Below, in pieces: positions 26,239-35,073 of a DNA stretch of 64,000 bases. Each line of letters starts with the position of its first letter. Positions within the stretch are counted from its first letter, which is position 1. The notes below the pieces were generated by a model. The model saw only the letters and a list, made by a program, of their open reading frames with translations. It did not search any database and had not been told where the DNA came from. Position numbers and translations under genes: made by a program. Origin of the DNA: Maricaulis sp. (GTDB lineage: Bacteria; Pseudomonadota; Alphaproteobacteria; Caulobacterales; Maricaulaceae); NCBI RefSeq assembly GCF_017643475.1, contig NZ_JAEPNI010000004.1, forward strand, positions 186,001-250,000, written 5' to 3'.

Positions 26239-26556
26239 TCAGGAAAACACGCGCACCGGCAAGCGGATGGTTCGCGTGACGATGGCATGTCCCAGAAAGG
26301 CCACCACGCCTGCGATCACCAGAACAATACCCACGTCACCCAGGCTGGAAAGGATTTGGGTGATTGCTGCCATCAGCGCGTCTCCCGACAGGAAGAGCAC
26401 AATCAGCATGAACAGGGCTGACGCTGCGAAAATGGCCAGCTCGATCCTGAAACGCCTTTGCGCGACCGCGCGCATCACCCCGGCCCGGAAAGTCGGGTCG
26501 ACTGCAGGGGCTTCGTCGAGTGCAAACAGGCTGTCGAGTGCGTTTTCACCGCTCAT
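26239..26556 (-). CDS. anti-sigma-factor-like membrane protein 2
   Basis: A 105-residue protein with a soluble N-terminus (LFALDEAPAVDPTFRAGVMRAVAQRRFRIE in pieces) and two membrane segments (LAIFAASALFMLIVLFLSG and IGIVLVIAGVVAFLGHAI-like). Start ATG 26556 overlaps the sigma-2 stop by 11 bp and is preferred to a longer form. The position directly after an ECF gene parallels the first module and suggests an anti-sigma role. Confidence 0.7.
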   Translation of the reverse strand: MSGENALDSLFALDEAPAVDPTFRAGVMRAVAQRRFRIELAIFAASALFMLIVLFLSGDALMAAITQILSSLGDVGIVLVIAGVVAFLGHAIVTRTIRLPVRVFS

Positions 26557-27082
26557 GGCCGTCTCCGAGTATCTGTTCAAGCCGCGCCCGGCCGCGACTT
26601 ACATGTGACTTTACCGTCCCCAGCGGAATATCCAAAGCCCCTGACGCTTCATCATGCGTCCAGCCCCCGGCCAGGCACAGCGCGACAACGGCGCGTTGAT
26701 CCTCTCCCAGCTCGGCCATGGCCTTGTTCAACGCCAGGCGCAGCTCGTCCTGCGGCGTTGCCGTCTGCGGCTGGAGATCCTGCCATGCCTCGTCGCGCGC
26801 CCGGCGCCGGGCGGCGCTACGCCGGAACGTCTTGTTCATGCTCCAGGCCATGCCAAACAGCCAGGAACGGAATTTGTCCGGCGACCGCAGGAGCTTCAGC
26901 TTGGTCCAGGCCGCGAGAAACACCTCCTGGGCCAGCTCGTCAGCGTCGGCTTCATTGCCGCTGACACGTCGCAAGAAGCTGCGAAGGGCTTGCTGGTGCC
27001 TGTCCACCAGTCGTGAAAAGGCTGCATCAGACCCCGCCAGGGATGCGGACACCAGGTCCGCATCCGTCTGAGCCTGGTTCAT
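26546..27082 (-). CDS. ECF RNA polymerase sigma factor 2
   Basis: A 178-residue ECF sigma factor. Region 2 carries DADELAQEVFLAAWTKLKLL and the aromatic stretch FRSWLFGMAWSMNK; region 4 carries WTHDEASGALDIPLGTVKSHVSRGRARL, close to the sequence of sigma 1. The basic linker RRSAARRRARDEAW is noticeable. Its start codon shares one base with the stop codon of the preceding DUF6249-like gene, so translation is probably coupled. Confidence 0.92.
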   Translation of the reverse strand: MNQAQTDADLVSASLAGSDAAFSRLVDRHQQALRSFLRRVSGNEADADELAQEVFLAAWTKLKLLRSPDKFRSWLFGMAWSMNKTFRRSAARRRARDEAWQDLQPQTATPQDELRLALNKAMAELGEDQRAVVALCLAGGWTHDEASGALDIPLGTVKSHVSRGRARLEQILGDGHER

Positions 27083-27492
27083 CAGTCCGACTTCTTGCCC
27101 GACTTGAAGATTCCGCCGACCAGGAAGGCTGCGGCCATCACGCCCATGATCATGGAGACAAAATAGGCGACCTCGCCCATGCCCAGAATGCCCGCATACC
27201 CTTCATAGGCAAACACAGCACCGAGCCCCACAAAGAGGACGACCAGGAAAGCATTGCCGCCTGCCCCGCTGCCATCATCTTTGTCGTGCCAGTCGGCGTG
27301 ATCACGACTTTCAATCTTGTCCAAGCTTTCCACCAGCGTAGCCGGGGGTTCCTTTCCGGCGGCCGCATAGGTCTTGAGCAGGTCGATCTTCGCCTTTGTC
27401 TGCTTGTAGCTCATGAAACTGGCCCAGCCCATGAACAGGAAGAAGCCCAGCGGGAACAGAAGCCACCAGTAATTCTCGAACAAATCTGCCAC
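27082..27492 (-). CDS. DUF6249-like small membrane protein 2
   Basis: A 136-residue protein with an N-terminal span (WWLLFPLGFFLFMGWASFMS), a cytosolic helix (TKAKIDLLKTYAAAGKEPPATLVESLDKIE), a short polar Gly/Asp stretch and two C-terminal spans. It resembles the 25129-25524 protein in plan and in the K...LKTYAAAGKEPP-type segment. It overlaps sigma 2 by one base. Function unknown; it could be part of the signal-sensing side of the module. Confidence 0.75.
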   Translation of the reverse strand: MADLFENYWWLLFPLGFFLFMGWASFMSYKQTKAKIDLLKTYAAAGKEPPATLVESLDKIESRDHADWHDKDDGSGAGGNAFLVVLFVGLGAVFAYEGYAGILGMGEVAYFVSMIMGVMAAAFLVGGIFKSGKKSD

Positions 27493-27607
27493 GACAAACC
27501 TCGCTTTCTTGTTTGTTTTCGTCTGTGAGTTGCCGCCACGGATGTATTTGGATGCAGCGGGCTGAAATTTTTCTCAGCAACGCCAGCCCACGCCTCGGCA
27601 TGCTGGG

Positions 27608-28690
27608 CTAGGCCTTGCGCCAGCGGTGGTCGAGCGGCGCCTTCTTGTCCGGTCTGGCGGGAAGTTCGACTTGGCCAGTACTGGTGTCTGCCAGAATGGC
27701 ATGACTGTCGCCCACCAGAATGCGGATCACCTTCTGGGCCGGTTCCTCCAGCTTGGCGTAGTGCAGTTTCAACGCCTCGAGACAGCGTGCCCGATAGGGA
27801 TTGACCGGGACGGTCCAGGTCACCCCCTCCTCCTCCCAGGACACATTCTCATGCCCCCCGGCCATCGCCACCGTGTTGTAGTGCAGATACGGCAGGTACT
27901 GGCGTCCCAGCAGCGCGAAGATCGGGCCGAGATCCGGCGGGATGCGCTGCGCAGCGACACTGTCGCGCAGGCTCTCCGGTGTCGTGGCCCAGAGCCGCGC
28001 CGTCCAGTTGAGCGTGTGTGGTGCCTTTTCACGCAACAGGGCGTGGGGTGTCGGATCATAGGAGAAATGACGATGCATCGCCCCGAACAGGCCGAAATCG
28101 GCCTCGCAGGGCCGGTCTCCGAACAGGAAGAGGCGATCCTCGAAGACCACTTCCAGCATATCGAGGACCTCTAGCAGGAGGTTCTCGATCAGCGGCGCCG
28201 TCTCGGCGGTGACACCATCCTGTTTAAGGAACTGCTTTTGCTGGCGATGGCGAATGAAACGCTGCCGGACAAAACGCGGTGCCTTGACGTCCCGTAGCAA
28301 GCCATCGGCCAGCTGTCCGCTCATCAATTCCGAATCCGGCTTGAAGGCCCAGCGATAATACAGTGCCGGGCGCCACAGCCACTCGTCGAAGAAATCTTCC
28401 AGCAGCAGGCTGGCGAAAGCGACGGCGGGCGGGCCCGGCTTGAAGCGCGGATTGGGCCAATAGGCCTCGAAATGGGCGATGATATCGGATGTGTCCGTCA
28501 TCCAGCTGCCGTCTTCGCATTCCAGCTGGGGCATTTGCGAGATTCCGGTCTCTGCGGCGCAGGACCGGAACGTCGCCATATCCATCTCGACATAGTCATA
28601 GGGCACGCCCTTGGCGCGCAGATAGCCTTCAAGCTTTCCTGTGAAATAGGAAAGCTTGAGGCCGTAAAGTCTGTAGAGCGGGCGAGACAT
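27608..28690 (-). CDS. glutathione S-transferase family protein
   Basis: A 360-residue cytosolic protein. The N-terminal thioredoxin-like domain (YRLYGLKLSYFTGKLEGYLR, ISQMPQLECEDGSW, TDTSDIIAHFE) is of GST_N type. A helical C-terminal domain contains FLFGDRPCEADFGLFGAMH. It is longer than typical GSTs of about 220 residues, with about 100 extra C-terminal residues after the GST core. Substrate unknown. It is isolated between intergenic regions of about 115 bp and 40 bp. Confidence 0.85.
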   Translation of the reverse strand: MSRPLYRLYGLKLSYFTGKLEGYLRAKGVPYDYVEMDMATFRSCAAETGISQMPQLECEDGSWMTDTSDIIAHFEAYWPNPRFKPGPPAVAFASLLLEDFFDEWLWRPALYYRWAFKPDSELMSGQLADGLLRDVKAPRFVRQRFIRHRQQKQFLKQDGVTAETAPLIENLLLEVLDMLEVVFEDRLFLFGDRPCEADFGLFGAMHRHFSYDPTPHALLREKAPHTLNWTARLWATTPESLRDSVAAQRIPPDLGPIFALLGRQYLPYLHYNTVAMAGGHENVSWEEEGVTWTVPVNPYRARCLEALKLHYAKLEEPAQKVIRILVGDSHAILADTSTGQVELPARPDKKAPLDHRWRKA

Positions 28691-28730
28691 CAGGCCATAC
28701 GACCCGATTCTCGCCTCTCACGCGAGTTGC

Positions 28731-30182
28731 CTAGAACGGCAATTGCGTCATGTCCGGCAGATCAACGGTGATATCGCTGGCCAGACCGCCCTCGCGGCGC
28801 ATGAAGGCATGGATGGTGTCATGGATCTCATCCGAGCTCATGAACAGGTTGTGGCCCGCATTGTGGACGGTGACGATGTGGGCATTCAGCAGGCCGGCGA
28901 CAGCCTCGGCCTGGCTTTCAACATAGGTGCGTCCATCCAGCGTGCCGGACAGGACCAGCACTTCTACATCGCCCGTCGGGGCCTCGCGGAATTCATCACC
29001 CAGATCAAACCCGTCCCAGGCACCGAAGACCTGCGGCATCGGAAAGTTGAGATAGCCGCCGACAAGACCGGTTGCTGCTTCCCGCTGGAAGGCCGCCAGG
29101 CGAGCGCTGTCGATACCGGACGCGATATCCATCGCCGTCGGCATGGCCCGCAGTCCGATAGTTTCGTTCGGCGTATGGAAACGCTGCAACAGGCCCGTCA
29201 AAAGGCGTGTATCGCCCGCATCCAGCGAAGCGAACAGGGCTAGCAGGATAGCGGCGTTCTGCGGATCGGAGATCAGCATGGACGCGAACTGCTGGGCATG
29301 GTGGCGCTGCACCAACAGCTGGGCAACGGAACCGTCACGCTGCGGGATATCCAGCAGCATCGGCTCCGCTTCCAGCCGGCCAAGCACACGACGAACCATG
29401 CCGGCGATATCGGGATAGCGTGCTGCGGCTGCCGGCTGGGAATTCACTGCGGCCTGAAGACGCCCAAAATAGGCATCCGTACGGGCCGGCATTTTCACGG
29501 TCTGGTCCAGACCTTCCACCGAAGCCAGCACGACCTGGTCGATCTCGTCCGGAATTTCCTTGATGGCGGCCAGCGCCAGGTGGGAACCATAGGAGATCCC
29601 CCACAGGTCCAGCTGCTGGGCGCCGAGATGCTCGCGCAGGTCCGACAGGTCCCGGGCGCTTTCAAGCGTCGTATAGCCATCGAGATCAACACCAGCCTCA
29701 CGCCAGAAAGCGCCACATTCCTCGATGGCATCACGTTGGTCCTGGGCAAACTCTTCATCCGTCTGCAGGGCGAGGTCATCTCCGCCATAGCTGGACTGGC
29801 AGCGTGGCAGATCGTTTTCGGACAGGCCGGTGCCACGCTGGTCATAGGCGATCACATCGCCATGTTCGCGCATCGACATGAAGAGCGCGAAGCGCTGGCC
29901 ACGTGCCGTACCCGTACCGGTCCCACCGGGGCCCCCGGCGAGATAAACGATCGGATCACCCGGGGTTTCGCTCGTGGACGGGAAACGCACATAACCAATG
30001 GTGATCATGCGGCTGTCCGGGTCCGCGCGGTTTTCGGGCACGTCAAAGGAACCACGAAAGGCCTCGACTGTTTCGCCATTGCCCGCTTCAAAGGTGATGC
30101 TTTCTTCGGCCTGCGCCAGGGCTGCGGCGCTCATTACCGTGCTTGCCATCAGGGCGCTGATCCAGGTCCAACCGTTTTTCAT
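28731..30182 (-). CDS. secreted alpha/beta hydrolase (TAP/prolyl aminopeptidase-like)
   Basis: A 483-residue protein with a signal peptide (WISALMASTVMSAAALAQA). It has the fold landmarks VYLAGGPGGTGTG (oxyanion), YDQRGTGLSE, and nucleophile Ser in LWGISYGSHLALA; the catalytic Asp and His fall in VLSGTLDGRTY and TVHNAGHNLF. The C-terminal region matches the TAP-like part of tripeptidyl-aminopeptidase relatives, so peptide hydrolysis in the periplasm or outside the cell is likely, though the substrate is not known. Divergent from the LytTR gene. Confidence 0.88.
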   Translation of the reverse strand: MKNGWTWISALMASTVMSAAALAQAEESITFEAGNGETVEAFRGSFDVPENRADPDSRMITIGYVRFPSTSETPGDPIVYLAGGPGGTGTGTARGQRFALFMSMREHGDVIAYDQRGTGLSENDLPRCQSSYGGDDLALQTDEEFAQDQRDAIEECGAFWREAGVDLDGYTTLESARDLSDLREHLGAQQLDLWGISYGSHLALAAIKEIPDEIDQVVLASVEGLDQTVKMPARTDAYFGRLQAAVNSQPAAAARYPDIAGMVRRVLGRLEAEPMLLDIPQRDGSVAQLLVQRHHAQQFASMLISDPQNAAILLALFASLDAGDTRLLTGLLQRFHTPNETIGLRAMPTAMDIASGIDSARLAAFQREAATGLVGGYLNFPMPQVFGAWDGFDLGDEFREAPTGDVEVLVLSGTLDGRTYVESQAEAVAGLLNAHIVTVHNAGHNLFMSSDEIHDTIHAFMRREGGLASDITVDLPDMTQLPF

Positions 30183-30315
30183 TGTTATCGCTCCAAGCTT
30201 TGACCAGACCCTTCAAGCACGCGCAAACACCGGAAATCACGCCTGAATCGGTGAACGGTAGCGTGCTTACGACAAGCGGCGAGACGCCGGTAACCGGCAG
30301 CGCTATGATCGGATC

Positions 30316-31830
30316 ATGTTTCGTCTGCTCCTCCTCATCCTTTCTCTCGTCACCCTCCCCGCCGCCGCCAATGCGCAAACCTTTCAGCGGGCCAACAGCG
30401 AGGGCGCGATCATCTGCCCAGCCGATGGCCTGAACGCCGCGCCGCCGGATTTCACCGGCGCCGGGTGCGAGGAGACAGGGCTGACAGAACTCAACCCCCA
30501 GGGCCGGCATCTCTGGCTACGGACCAGCATCACGCTGCGCGACACGATTCTGAACGGGCAGTCTCCGCTGGGCTTCTACATCGCCGGCAAGGCGTCCAGC
30601 CGGGTCTGGGTGAATGGGCATGAGCTCAAGAACAATGGCACTCCCGGACCTGACCGGGCCAGCGAGATCCCGGGGCTGATGGATGCGGTGCTCTATGTAC
30701 CGCGCGAAATCCTGACGTCCGGCGAGAACGAGATCATCATCGAAATGTCGGGCCATCACAGCCTGATCGAACTGATCGCACCCATGCATGCCCTGGGTAT
30801 TGGCGAATACTCCAATCCCACCCTCCTGATCCTGGGGACCTACTGGCCTTCCCTGATCACCTTTGGTGTCTTCCTGCTGGCCTTGGTGTTTTTCGGCGTG
30901 GTCGCACTGCGTGAGGACAAACGCGAAGGTCCCCTGTTGCTGGCGCTACTGGCGCTGGCGGCCGGTGTTCAGCTTATCGCCGAATCTGCCCGCGGCCTCT
31001 TGTATTATCCCTATCCTTGGCACGACTATCGCCTGATCAGCATCGCGGTTGCCGCCGTCTGTACGGGTCTGCTCCTGCTCGCCTGGCTGATGCAGCGCTT
31101 TTCTGGCCTCAACGCCGTCCAGCGCTACCTGCGTCTTGGCGGCGTGGTTGCAGTCTGCGTCTCTATCGCACTCACCACGCCGGGTTTCGATTCCAAAGCC
31201 GGCTATGGCTTCCTGACCGCAAGTCTCTTCGCCGCGGCGTGGTGTGCACTCTGGAGCTGGCAGAAAAAACCCGGAGCTATGACCTATCTGGCGATCAGCG
31301 CTGGCATGTCGCTGCTGCTACTGGTTTTCCAGGGCGAATTCCTCGACTTCTACGCCTTCTACGCGTTCGCCGGCCTGCTGCTCTTCCTGATCCAGCAACA
31401 GGCTGCAGAACTGGTGCGCACAAGACGGGACAAGCGTGAGGAAGCCATTCGCGCCGACAAGCTCGAACTCGCCCTCGCTCAGGCCCGCCAGCGTACGGCT
31501 CCGGAACAGATCCAGCTCGTCTCCAGCGGGCGGGTGGACTATGTTGCGACCGACACCATCACCCAGTTCAAGGGCGCCGGCGATTATGTCGAAGTCCATC
31601 TCGAGGGCGGCAAGACCTCGCTTTATAATGGCGGGCTCTCCGCGCTGGAGAGCGACCTCCCGCCGACCTTCCTGCGTGTGCACCGCTCCCACATCGTCAA
31701 CACAGCCTTTGTGTCGGCCCTGGAACGCGATGCCAGCGGGATCGGCCGTCTGCTCCTGTCCAACGGCCAGGAAGTCCCCGTCTCCCGCCGCATCATGCCC
31801 AAGGTGAGAAGCGCACTGGCGGAAGGTTAG
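30316..31830 (+). CDS. membrane-anchored LytTR family transcriptional regulator
   Basis: A 504-residue protein with, in order, a signal peptide (residues 1-20), a periplasmic beta-sandwich domain of about 150 residues (LWLRTSITL, GFYIAGKASSRVWVNG), seven membrane spans at about 170-365, a short coiled-coil (RRDKREEAIRADKLELALAQA), and a C-terminal LytTR DNA-binding domain (ITQFKGAGDYVEVHLEGGK, FLRVHRSHIVNT). This suggests sensing of a periplasmic ligand with direct transcription output from the membrane. A 13-bp palindrome, GCCGGTAACCGGC, at 30286-30298 lies just upstream of its start. Confidence 0.88.
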   Translation: MFRLLLLILSLVTLPAAANAQTFQRANSEGAIICPADGLNAAPPDFTGAGCEETGLTELNPQGRHLWLRTSITLRDTILNGQSPLGFYIAGKASSRVWVNGHELKNNGTPGPDRASEIPGLMDAVLYVPREILTSGENEIIIEMSGHHSLIELIAPMHALGIGEYSNPTLLILGTYWPSLITFGVFLLALVFFGVVALREDKREGPLLLALLALAAGVQLIAESARGLLYYPYPWHDYRLISIAVAAVCTGLLLLAWLMQRFSGLNAVQRYLRLGGVVAVCVSIALTTPGFDSKAGYGFLTASLFAAAWCALWSWQKKPGAMTYLAISAGMSLLLLVFQGEFLDFYAFYAFAGLLLFLIQQQAAELVRTRRDKREEAIRADKLELALAQARQRTAPEQIQLVSSGRVDYVATDTITQFKGAGDYVEVHLEGGKTSLYNGGLSALESDLPPTFLRVHRSHIVNTAFVSALERDASGIGRLLLSNGQEVPVSRRIMPKVRSALAEG

Positions 31831-32033
31831 TCGTCGCGACGCTCCGGCAGTTTTCGCTCGAGAAAACTGCGCACATGTTCGCCCACGAACGCCACGACAA
31901 ACCCGAATGGCACGGCCAGGACCAGGGCGATGATCAGCTCGGTATCCAGCCCACCATCGCGCCAGGCCAGCGCCAGAATCGGAAAGGCAAAGATCGCGGC
32001 CAGCCAGAGGGCGTTCGTAATCAGCTTGCTCAT
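31827..32033 (-). CDS. small two-span membrane protein, hypothetical
   Basis: A 68-residue protein with two hydrophobic segments (ITNALWLAAIFAFPILALAW and ELIIALVLAVPFGFVVAFVG) and a basic, charged end (RSFLERKLPERRDD). It converges on the LytTR gene with a 4-bp overlap and lies 9 bp after slyX, in a minus-strand run with slyX, the GNAT and MarR genes. Function unknown. Confidence 0.7.
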   Translation of the reverse strand: MSKLITNALWLAAIFAFPILALAWRDGGLDTELIIALVLAVPFGFVVAFVGEHVRSFLERKLPERRDD

Positions 32034-32042
32034 GTCACGCTC

Positions 32043-32252
32043 CTACCAGTGCGGCGGTTTTTTGGCTTCCGGCGCAGGCATAAATTCTTCGAGATCACCA
32101 ACACGGCCCATCAGCTTGTTCAGCCGGCGGGTCAGGCGTTCAATTTCCTCGCCCTGGGCCAGGATGACCGCATTCATGTCCTCGATCGACTGGTCCTGGT
32201 GAGTGATGTGCATTTCCAGCGCATCAATGCGCTGATCGATTGTATCTGTCAT
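32043..32252 (-). CDS. slyX: SlyX family protein
   Basis: A 69-residue coiled-coil protein; MTDTIDQRIDALEMHITHQ begins the heptad pattern and the protein ends in the typical SlyX tail KKPPHW. The start is ATG 32252, since the upstream frame belongs to the GNAT region. SlyX proteins are small coiled coils of unsettled function. It is 7 bp after the GNAT gene end. Confidence 0.85.
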   Translation of the reverse strand: MTDTIDQRIDALEMHITHQDQSIEDMNAVILAQGEEIERLTRRLNKLMGRVGDLEEFMPAPEAKKPPHW

Positions 32253-32259
32253 TTCGGCC

Positions 32260-32940
32260 TCAATCGGCGCGTTCAACCACCGCCGCATTGACATGGCACC
32301 TAATGGAAAAGCCGAGACTTTCATAGAGGCCGATCGCTGTCGCATTGTCCGCCCAGGCATGCAGGAAGGGAATATCGCCGCGCCGGATGATCTCGTTGGT
32401 CACATGCGCAGACAGTCTCTTGGCCAGGCCCCGACCACGAAAATCGGGATGCGCACACACACCGCTTACCTCGGTATAGCCTTGGAAACGCATGCGTTCA
32501 CCGGCCATGGCGGCAAGCCGGCCATCAATCCGGATACCCCAGAACTGACCAATTTCGTGCGTCCGGCTCAGGAAGGGCCCGGGCTTGGTCAAACTTGCCA
32601 GCTCCAGCATCTCGGCTGCGTCATCATCCCCCAGTGCAATCATGTCCGAAGAGTCGACTGGCAGGAATGACGTGTCCTCGCGCACCATCTGCACGCCAAG
32701 CGCCTCGAAGGTGACGGTCAAGCCCTCGGGAATGCGGATCTCCTGGACCTGCAGGAAGTAGGCTTCCTCACCCTTCCCCACCAGCGCGCCGGCCGCCTGC
32801 ATCGCCGCCTCTCCATCATCGACGCCACAGACGAACTTGTTCACATCCGGCAGAAAACGCCGGGCCAGATCGCCCCCCCTCGAAAAGCGTTCATGATGTG
32901 TGGTCAGGCTGAACCAGACCGGTCGATCCAACAGGGTCAT
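32260..32940 (-). CDS. GNAT family N-acetyltransferase
   Basis: A 226-residue protein with the acetyl-CoA-binding motif A segment VSGVCAHPDFRGRGLAKRLS at about residues 160-180, followed by PFLHAWADNATAIGLYESLGF, typical of FR47-like GNAT enzymes. The N-terminal half is a less conserved GNAT-like domain. It overlaps the MarR gene by 4 bp and so is probably under its control. The acceptor is unknown. Confidence 0.88.
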   Translation of the reverse strand: MTLLDRPVWFSLTTHHERFSRGGDLARRFLPDVNKFVCGVDDGEAAMQAAGALVGKGEEAYFLQVQEIRIPEGLTVTFEALGVQMVREDTSFLPVDSSDMIALGDDDAAEMLELASLTKPGPFLSRTHEIGQFWGIRIDGRLAAMAGERMRFQGYTEVSGVCAHPDFRGRGLAKRLSAHVTNEIIRRGDIPFLHAWADNATAIGLYESLGFSIRCHVNAAVVERAD

Positions 32941-33440
32941 GATGTTTGCTCCCGCTTGGTCGAGATGCTGTCGAGCCTGGCGTCCAGCGCCCCGCCGGCC
33001 AGGCGCTCCTCAAGGGCAGAGATCTGGTCGATGAAGGATCCCTCGAGCTCGCCGCACAACTCGGTCACGGCCGCATCTATCACAGGCCACAACTCTTCGG
33101 CTGCGCGCGCCGCGAGTGCCTTGCCACTCTCAGACAATGCGATCCGGCGGACGCGGCGATCTGCATCGGTCGTCGTGGAAACAACCCAGCCGCCCTTTTC
33201 CATCTGATCGATCAGGCGGGACACACCCGGCTGGGCAATCACCAGCATCTGCGCCAGCTCGCCCGTGGATCTGGGGCCATGAAAATGCAATGCCGCCAGC
33301 ACCGGCATCTGCGCCGAAGGCAATTCGCAGCCCTGCGCCTGCAACCATTTCTGGACCACGGCCTGCATGGCCATACCCGATCGTTTCAGGCGCGTGCCCA
33401 GTGCCGTATGACCAAAACTTGCGACAAAATCCTCGACCAT
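32937..33440 (-). CDS. MarR family transcriptional regulator
   Basis: A 167-residue winged-helix protein: ELAQMLVIAQPGVSRLIDQMEKGGWV is the recognition region and DRRVRRIALSESGKAL the wing. The start is the second in-frame ATG, at 33440 (MVEDFVASFGHTALG), because GGAGGT lies at 33444-33449 with correct spacing; the first ATG at 33452 overlaps the palindromic operator and has no ribosome-binding site. It overlaps the GNAT gene by 4 bp. It probably represses its own operon. Confidence 0.9.
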   Translation of the reverse strand: MVEDFVASFGHTALGTRLKRSGMAMQAVVQKWLQAQGCELPSAQMPVLAALHFHGPRSTGELAQMLVIAQPGVSRLIDQMEKGGWVVSTTTDADRRVRRIALSESGKALAARAAEELWPVIDAAVTELCGELEGSFIDQISALEERLAGGALDARLDSISTKREQTS

Positions 33441-33450
33441 GACGACCTCC

Positions 33451-33474
33451 ATAACTTGATATATATCTTGTTAT
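33451..33474. promoter_or_regulatory. probable MarR operator
   Basis: ATAAC-TT-GATATATATC-TT-GTTAT: a 24-bp near-perfect inverted repeat (only the two TT pairs break symmetry) that is AT-rich in a GC-rich region. It ends a few bases before the MarR gene ribosome-binding site. Length, symmetry and place fit an autoregulatory MarR site. Confidence 0.65.
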
Positions 33475-33495
33475 GCTTATCTAGGAAGTCAAGCC

Positions 33496-35073
33496 CTAAC
33501 CCAGCTCGATACAGCGGTCCGGCGCCAGTGCAGAAATGAAAGTCCTGTCGTGACTGGCGATCAGCAAGGCACCATCGAACCCCTGCAAAGCGGCCTCCAG
33601 CAATTCTACCGCCTCGATATCGAGGTGATTGGTGGGCTCGTCGAGAATCAACAGGGATGGCATCGCAGAACCGGCGAACAAACAGGCCAGTCCGGCGCGC
33701 ATACGCTCTCCGCCGCTGAGCACCCCGGCCGGTTTCAGCGCCGCCTCATTGCGAAAGGCGAACCGCGCCAGCGCCGCTCGGACATCATTGTCGGACAGTT
33801 CCGGGTTCAGACGCTGACAGTTTTCGCGAACACTCTGATGAGGCGCAAGAAAACCGACATGCTGATCCAGGATGGCTAGTGGCGCATGACGGCGGACCTC
33901 ACCTGAACTCGGTTCAAGTCCTCCACTCACAAGCGCCAACAAGCTGCTCTTGCCAACTCCGTTCGCGCCGCTGACCAAAACACGTTCCTGCCCGGTGATA
34001 ACCAGGCTCACCCCCTCAAACAACAGGCGCCCACCACGTTCCAGGGCAACATCATCCAGTGTCAGCACTTTCTGGCCCGATGCCAAACCGCTTGGCGGGA
34101 TCGCGATCTGAAGCGGGATAATGACTTCCAGCTGCTCGCGGGCCTGTCTCAGCGCAGCCTCGGCCTCGCTGATCTGGCGCGCACTGGCGGCCACTGTCCG
34201 GCTGTCCGTGCCCTGCGCCCGCTCACGCTGAGCGTTCAGGATCAGCTTGCTCTGGGACCCGGAACGGCGCGCGGCGCGCCCCTGCCCGTCCGATCGCGCC
34301 TTGCGTTCGTCCCTTTGCTGTCCCGCGGATTTCGCCTGGCGCAATCCTAACTGCGCGCTCTCCACCGCGTCGGCCAGTCTTTCCCGCCGCGCCTCGCGCT
34401 CGGCGACATAACTCGACCAGCCTCCGCCCGTGACCGTACAGCCAACGGGGTTTAGCTCGACAATGCGATCGACATGTTCGAGCAGGTCGCGGTCATGACT
34501 GGCCAGTACCAGACCGCCACGCCATTCACTGACCAGCCGGAGGATCAGCGCTCGCCCCTCGGCGTCGAGATTATTGGTGGGCTCGTCCAGCAACAGCACG
34601 TCCGGCCGCGCCAATATCAGCCGTGCCAGCGCCAGGCGAGTACGCTGGCCACCACTGCTGGCCTCCAAAGGACTGTCCAGGCTACGAACCGGCAAATCCA
34701 TGTCGCGCAGGCAGGTTTCGATACGGCTTTCCAAGTCCCAGACCGCCAGTTCGATATCGTCTGCAAGGGGCTTGCCGCGCTCGATGCGTTTGAGGCGTTG
34801 CCAGTCCTCGCCAACGCCAAGGCCTTCTGCCCATCTGAGGCCCTGGACCTCGAGGCGCTGTTCAAGCAGTCCAACCCGGCCGACACGCCGCACATGACCG
34901 CCCGCCGGACGCTGTCGGCCGGCGATTACCTGCAACAAGGAGGATTTGCCACAGCCATTGCGCCCCACCAGGCCTATGCGTTCATGGCCCAGGGTCAGGC
35001 TGAGACCGGAAAAAAGAGCCTTGGCGTCAGGCGTGGTCAGGGAAAGGGAATCGAGAGTAAGCAAGGCGGACAT
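33496..35073 (-). CDS. ABC-F family ATPase
   Basis: A protein of about 525 residues with two ABC cassettes and no membrane span. Walker A motifs are GRNGCGKSSLLQ (near 40) and GANGVGKSSLLA (near 370); signature motifs are ASSGGQRTRLALARL and LSGGERMRAGLACL; both Walker B segments end in LDEPTN. The linker is long, charged and helical. ABC-F proteins act on the ribosome (translation factors or antibiotic protection); which kind this is cannot be decided here. Start ATG 35073 lies inside a short leader ORF and has a weak ribosome-binding site. Confidence 0.9.
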   Translation of the reverse strand: MSALLTLDSLSLTTPDAKALFSGLSLTLGHERIGLVGRNGCGKSSLLQVIAGRQRPAGGHVRRVGRVGLLEQRLEVQGLRWAEGLGVGEDWQRLKRIERGKPLADDIELAVWDLESRIETCLRDMDLPVRSLDSPLEASSGGQRTRLALARLILARPDVLLLDEPTNNLDAEGRALILRLVSEWRGGLVLASHDRDLLEHVDRIVELNPVGCTVTGGGWSSYVAEREARRERLADAVESAQLGLRQAKSAGQQRDERKARSDGQGRAARRSGSQSKLILNAQRERAQGTDSRTVAASARQISEAEAALRQAREQLEVIIPLQIAIPPSGLASGQKVLTLDDVALERGGRLLFEGVSLVITGQERVLVSGANGVGKSSLLALVSGGLEPSSGEVRRHAPLAILDQHVGFLAPHQSVRENCQRLNPELSDNDVRAALARFAFRNEAALKPAGVLSGGERMRAGLACLFAGSAMPSLLILDEPTNHLDIEAVELLEAALQGFDGALLIASHDRTFISALAPDRCIELG

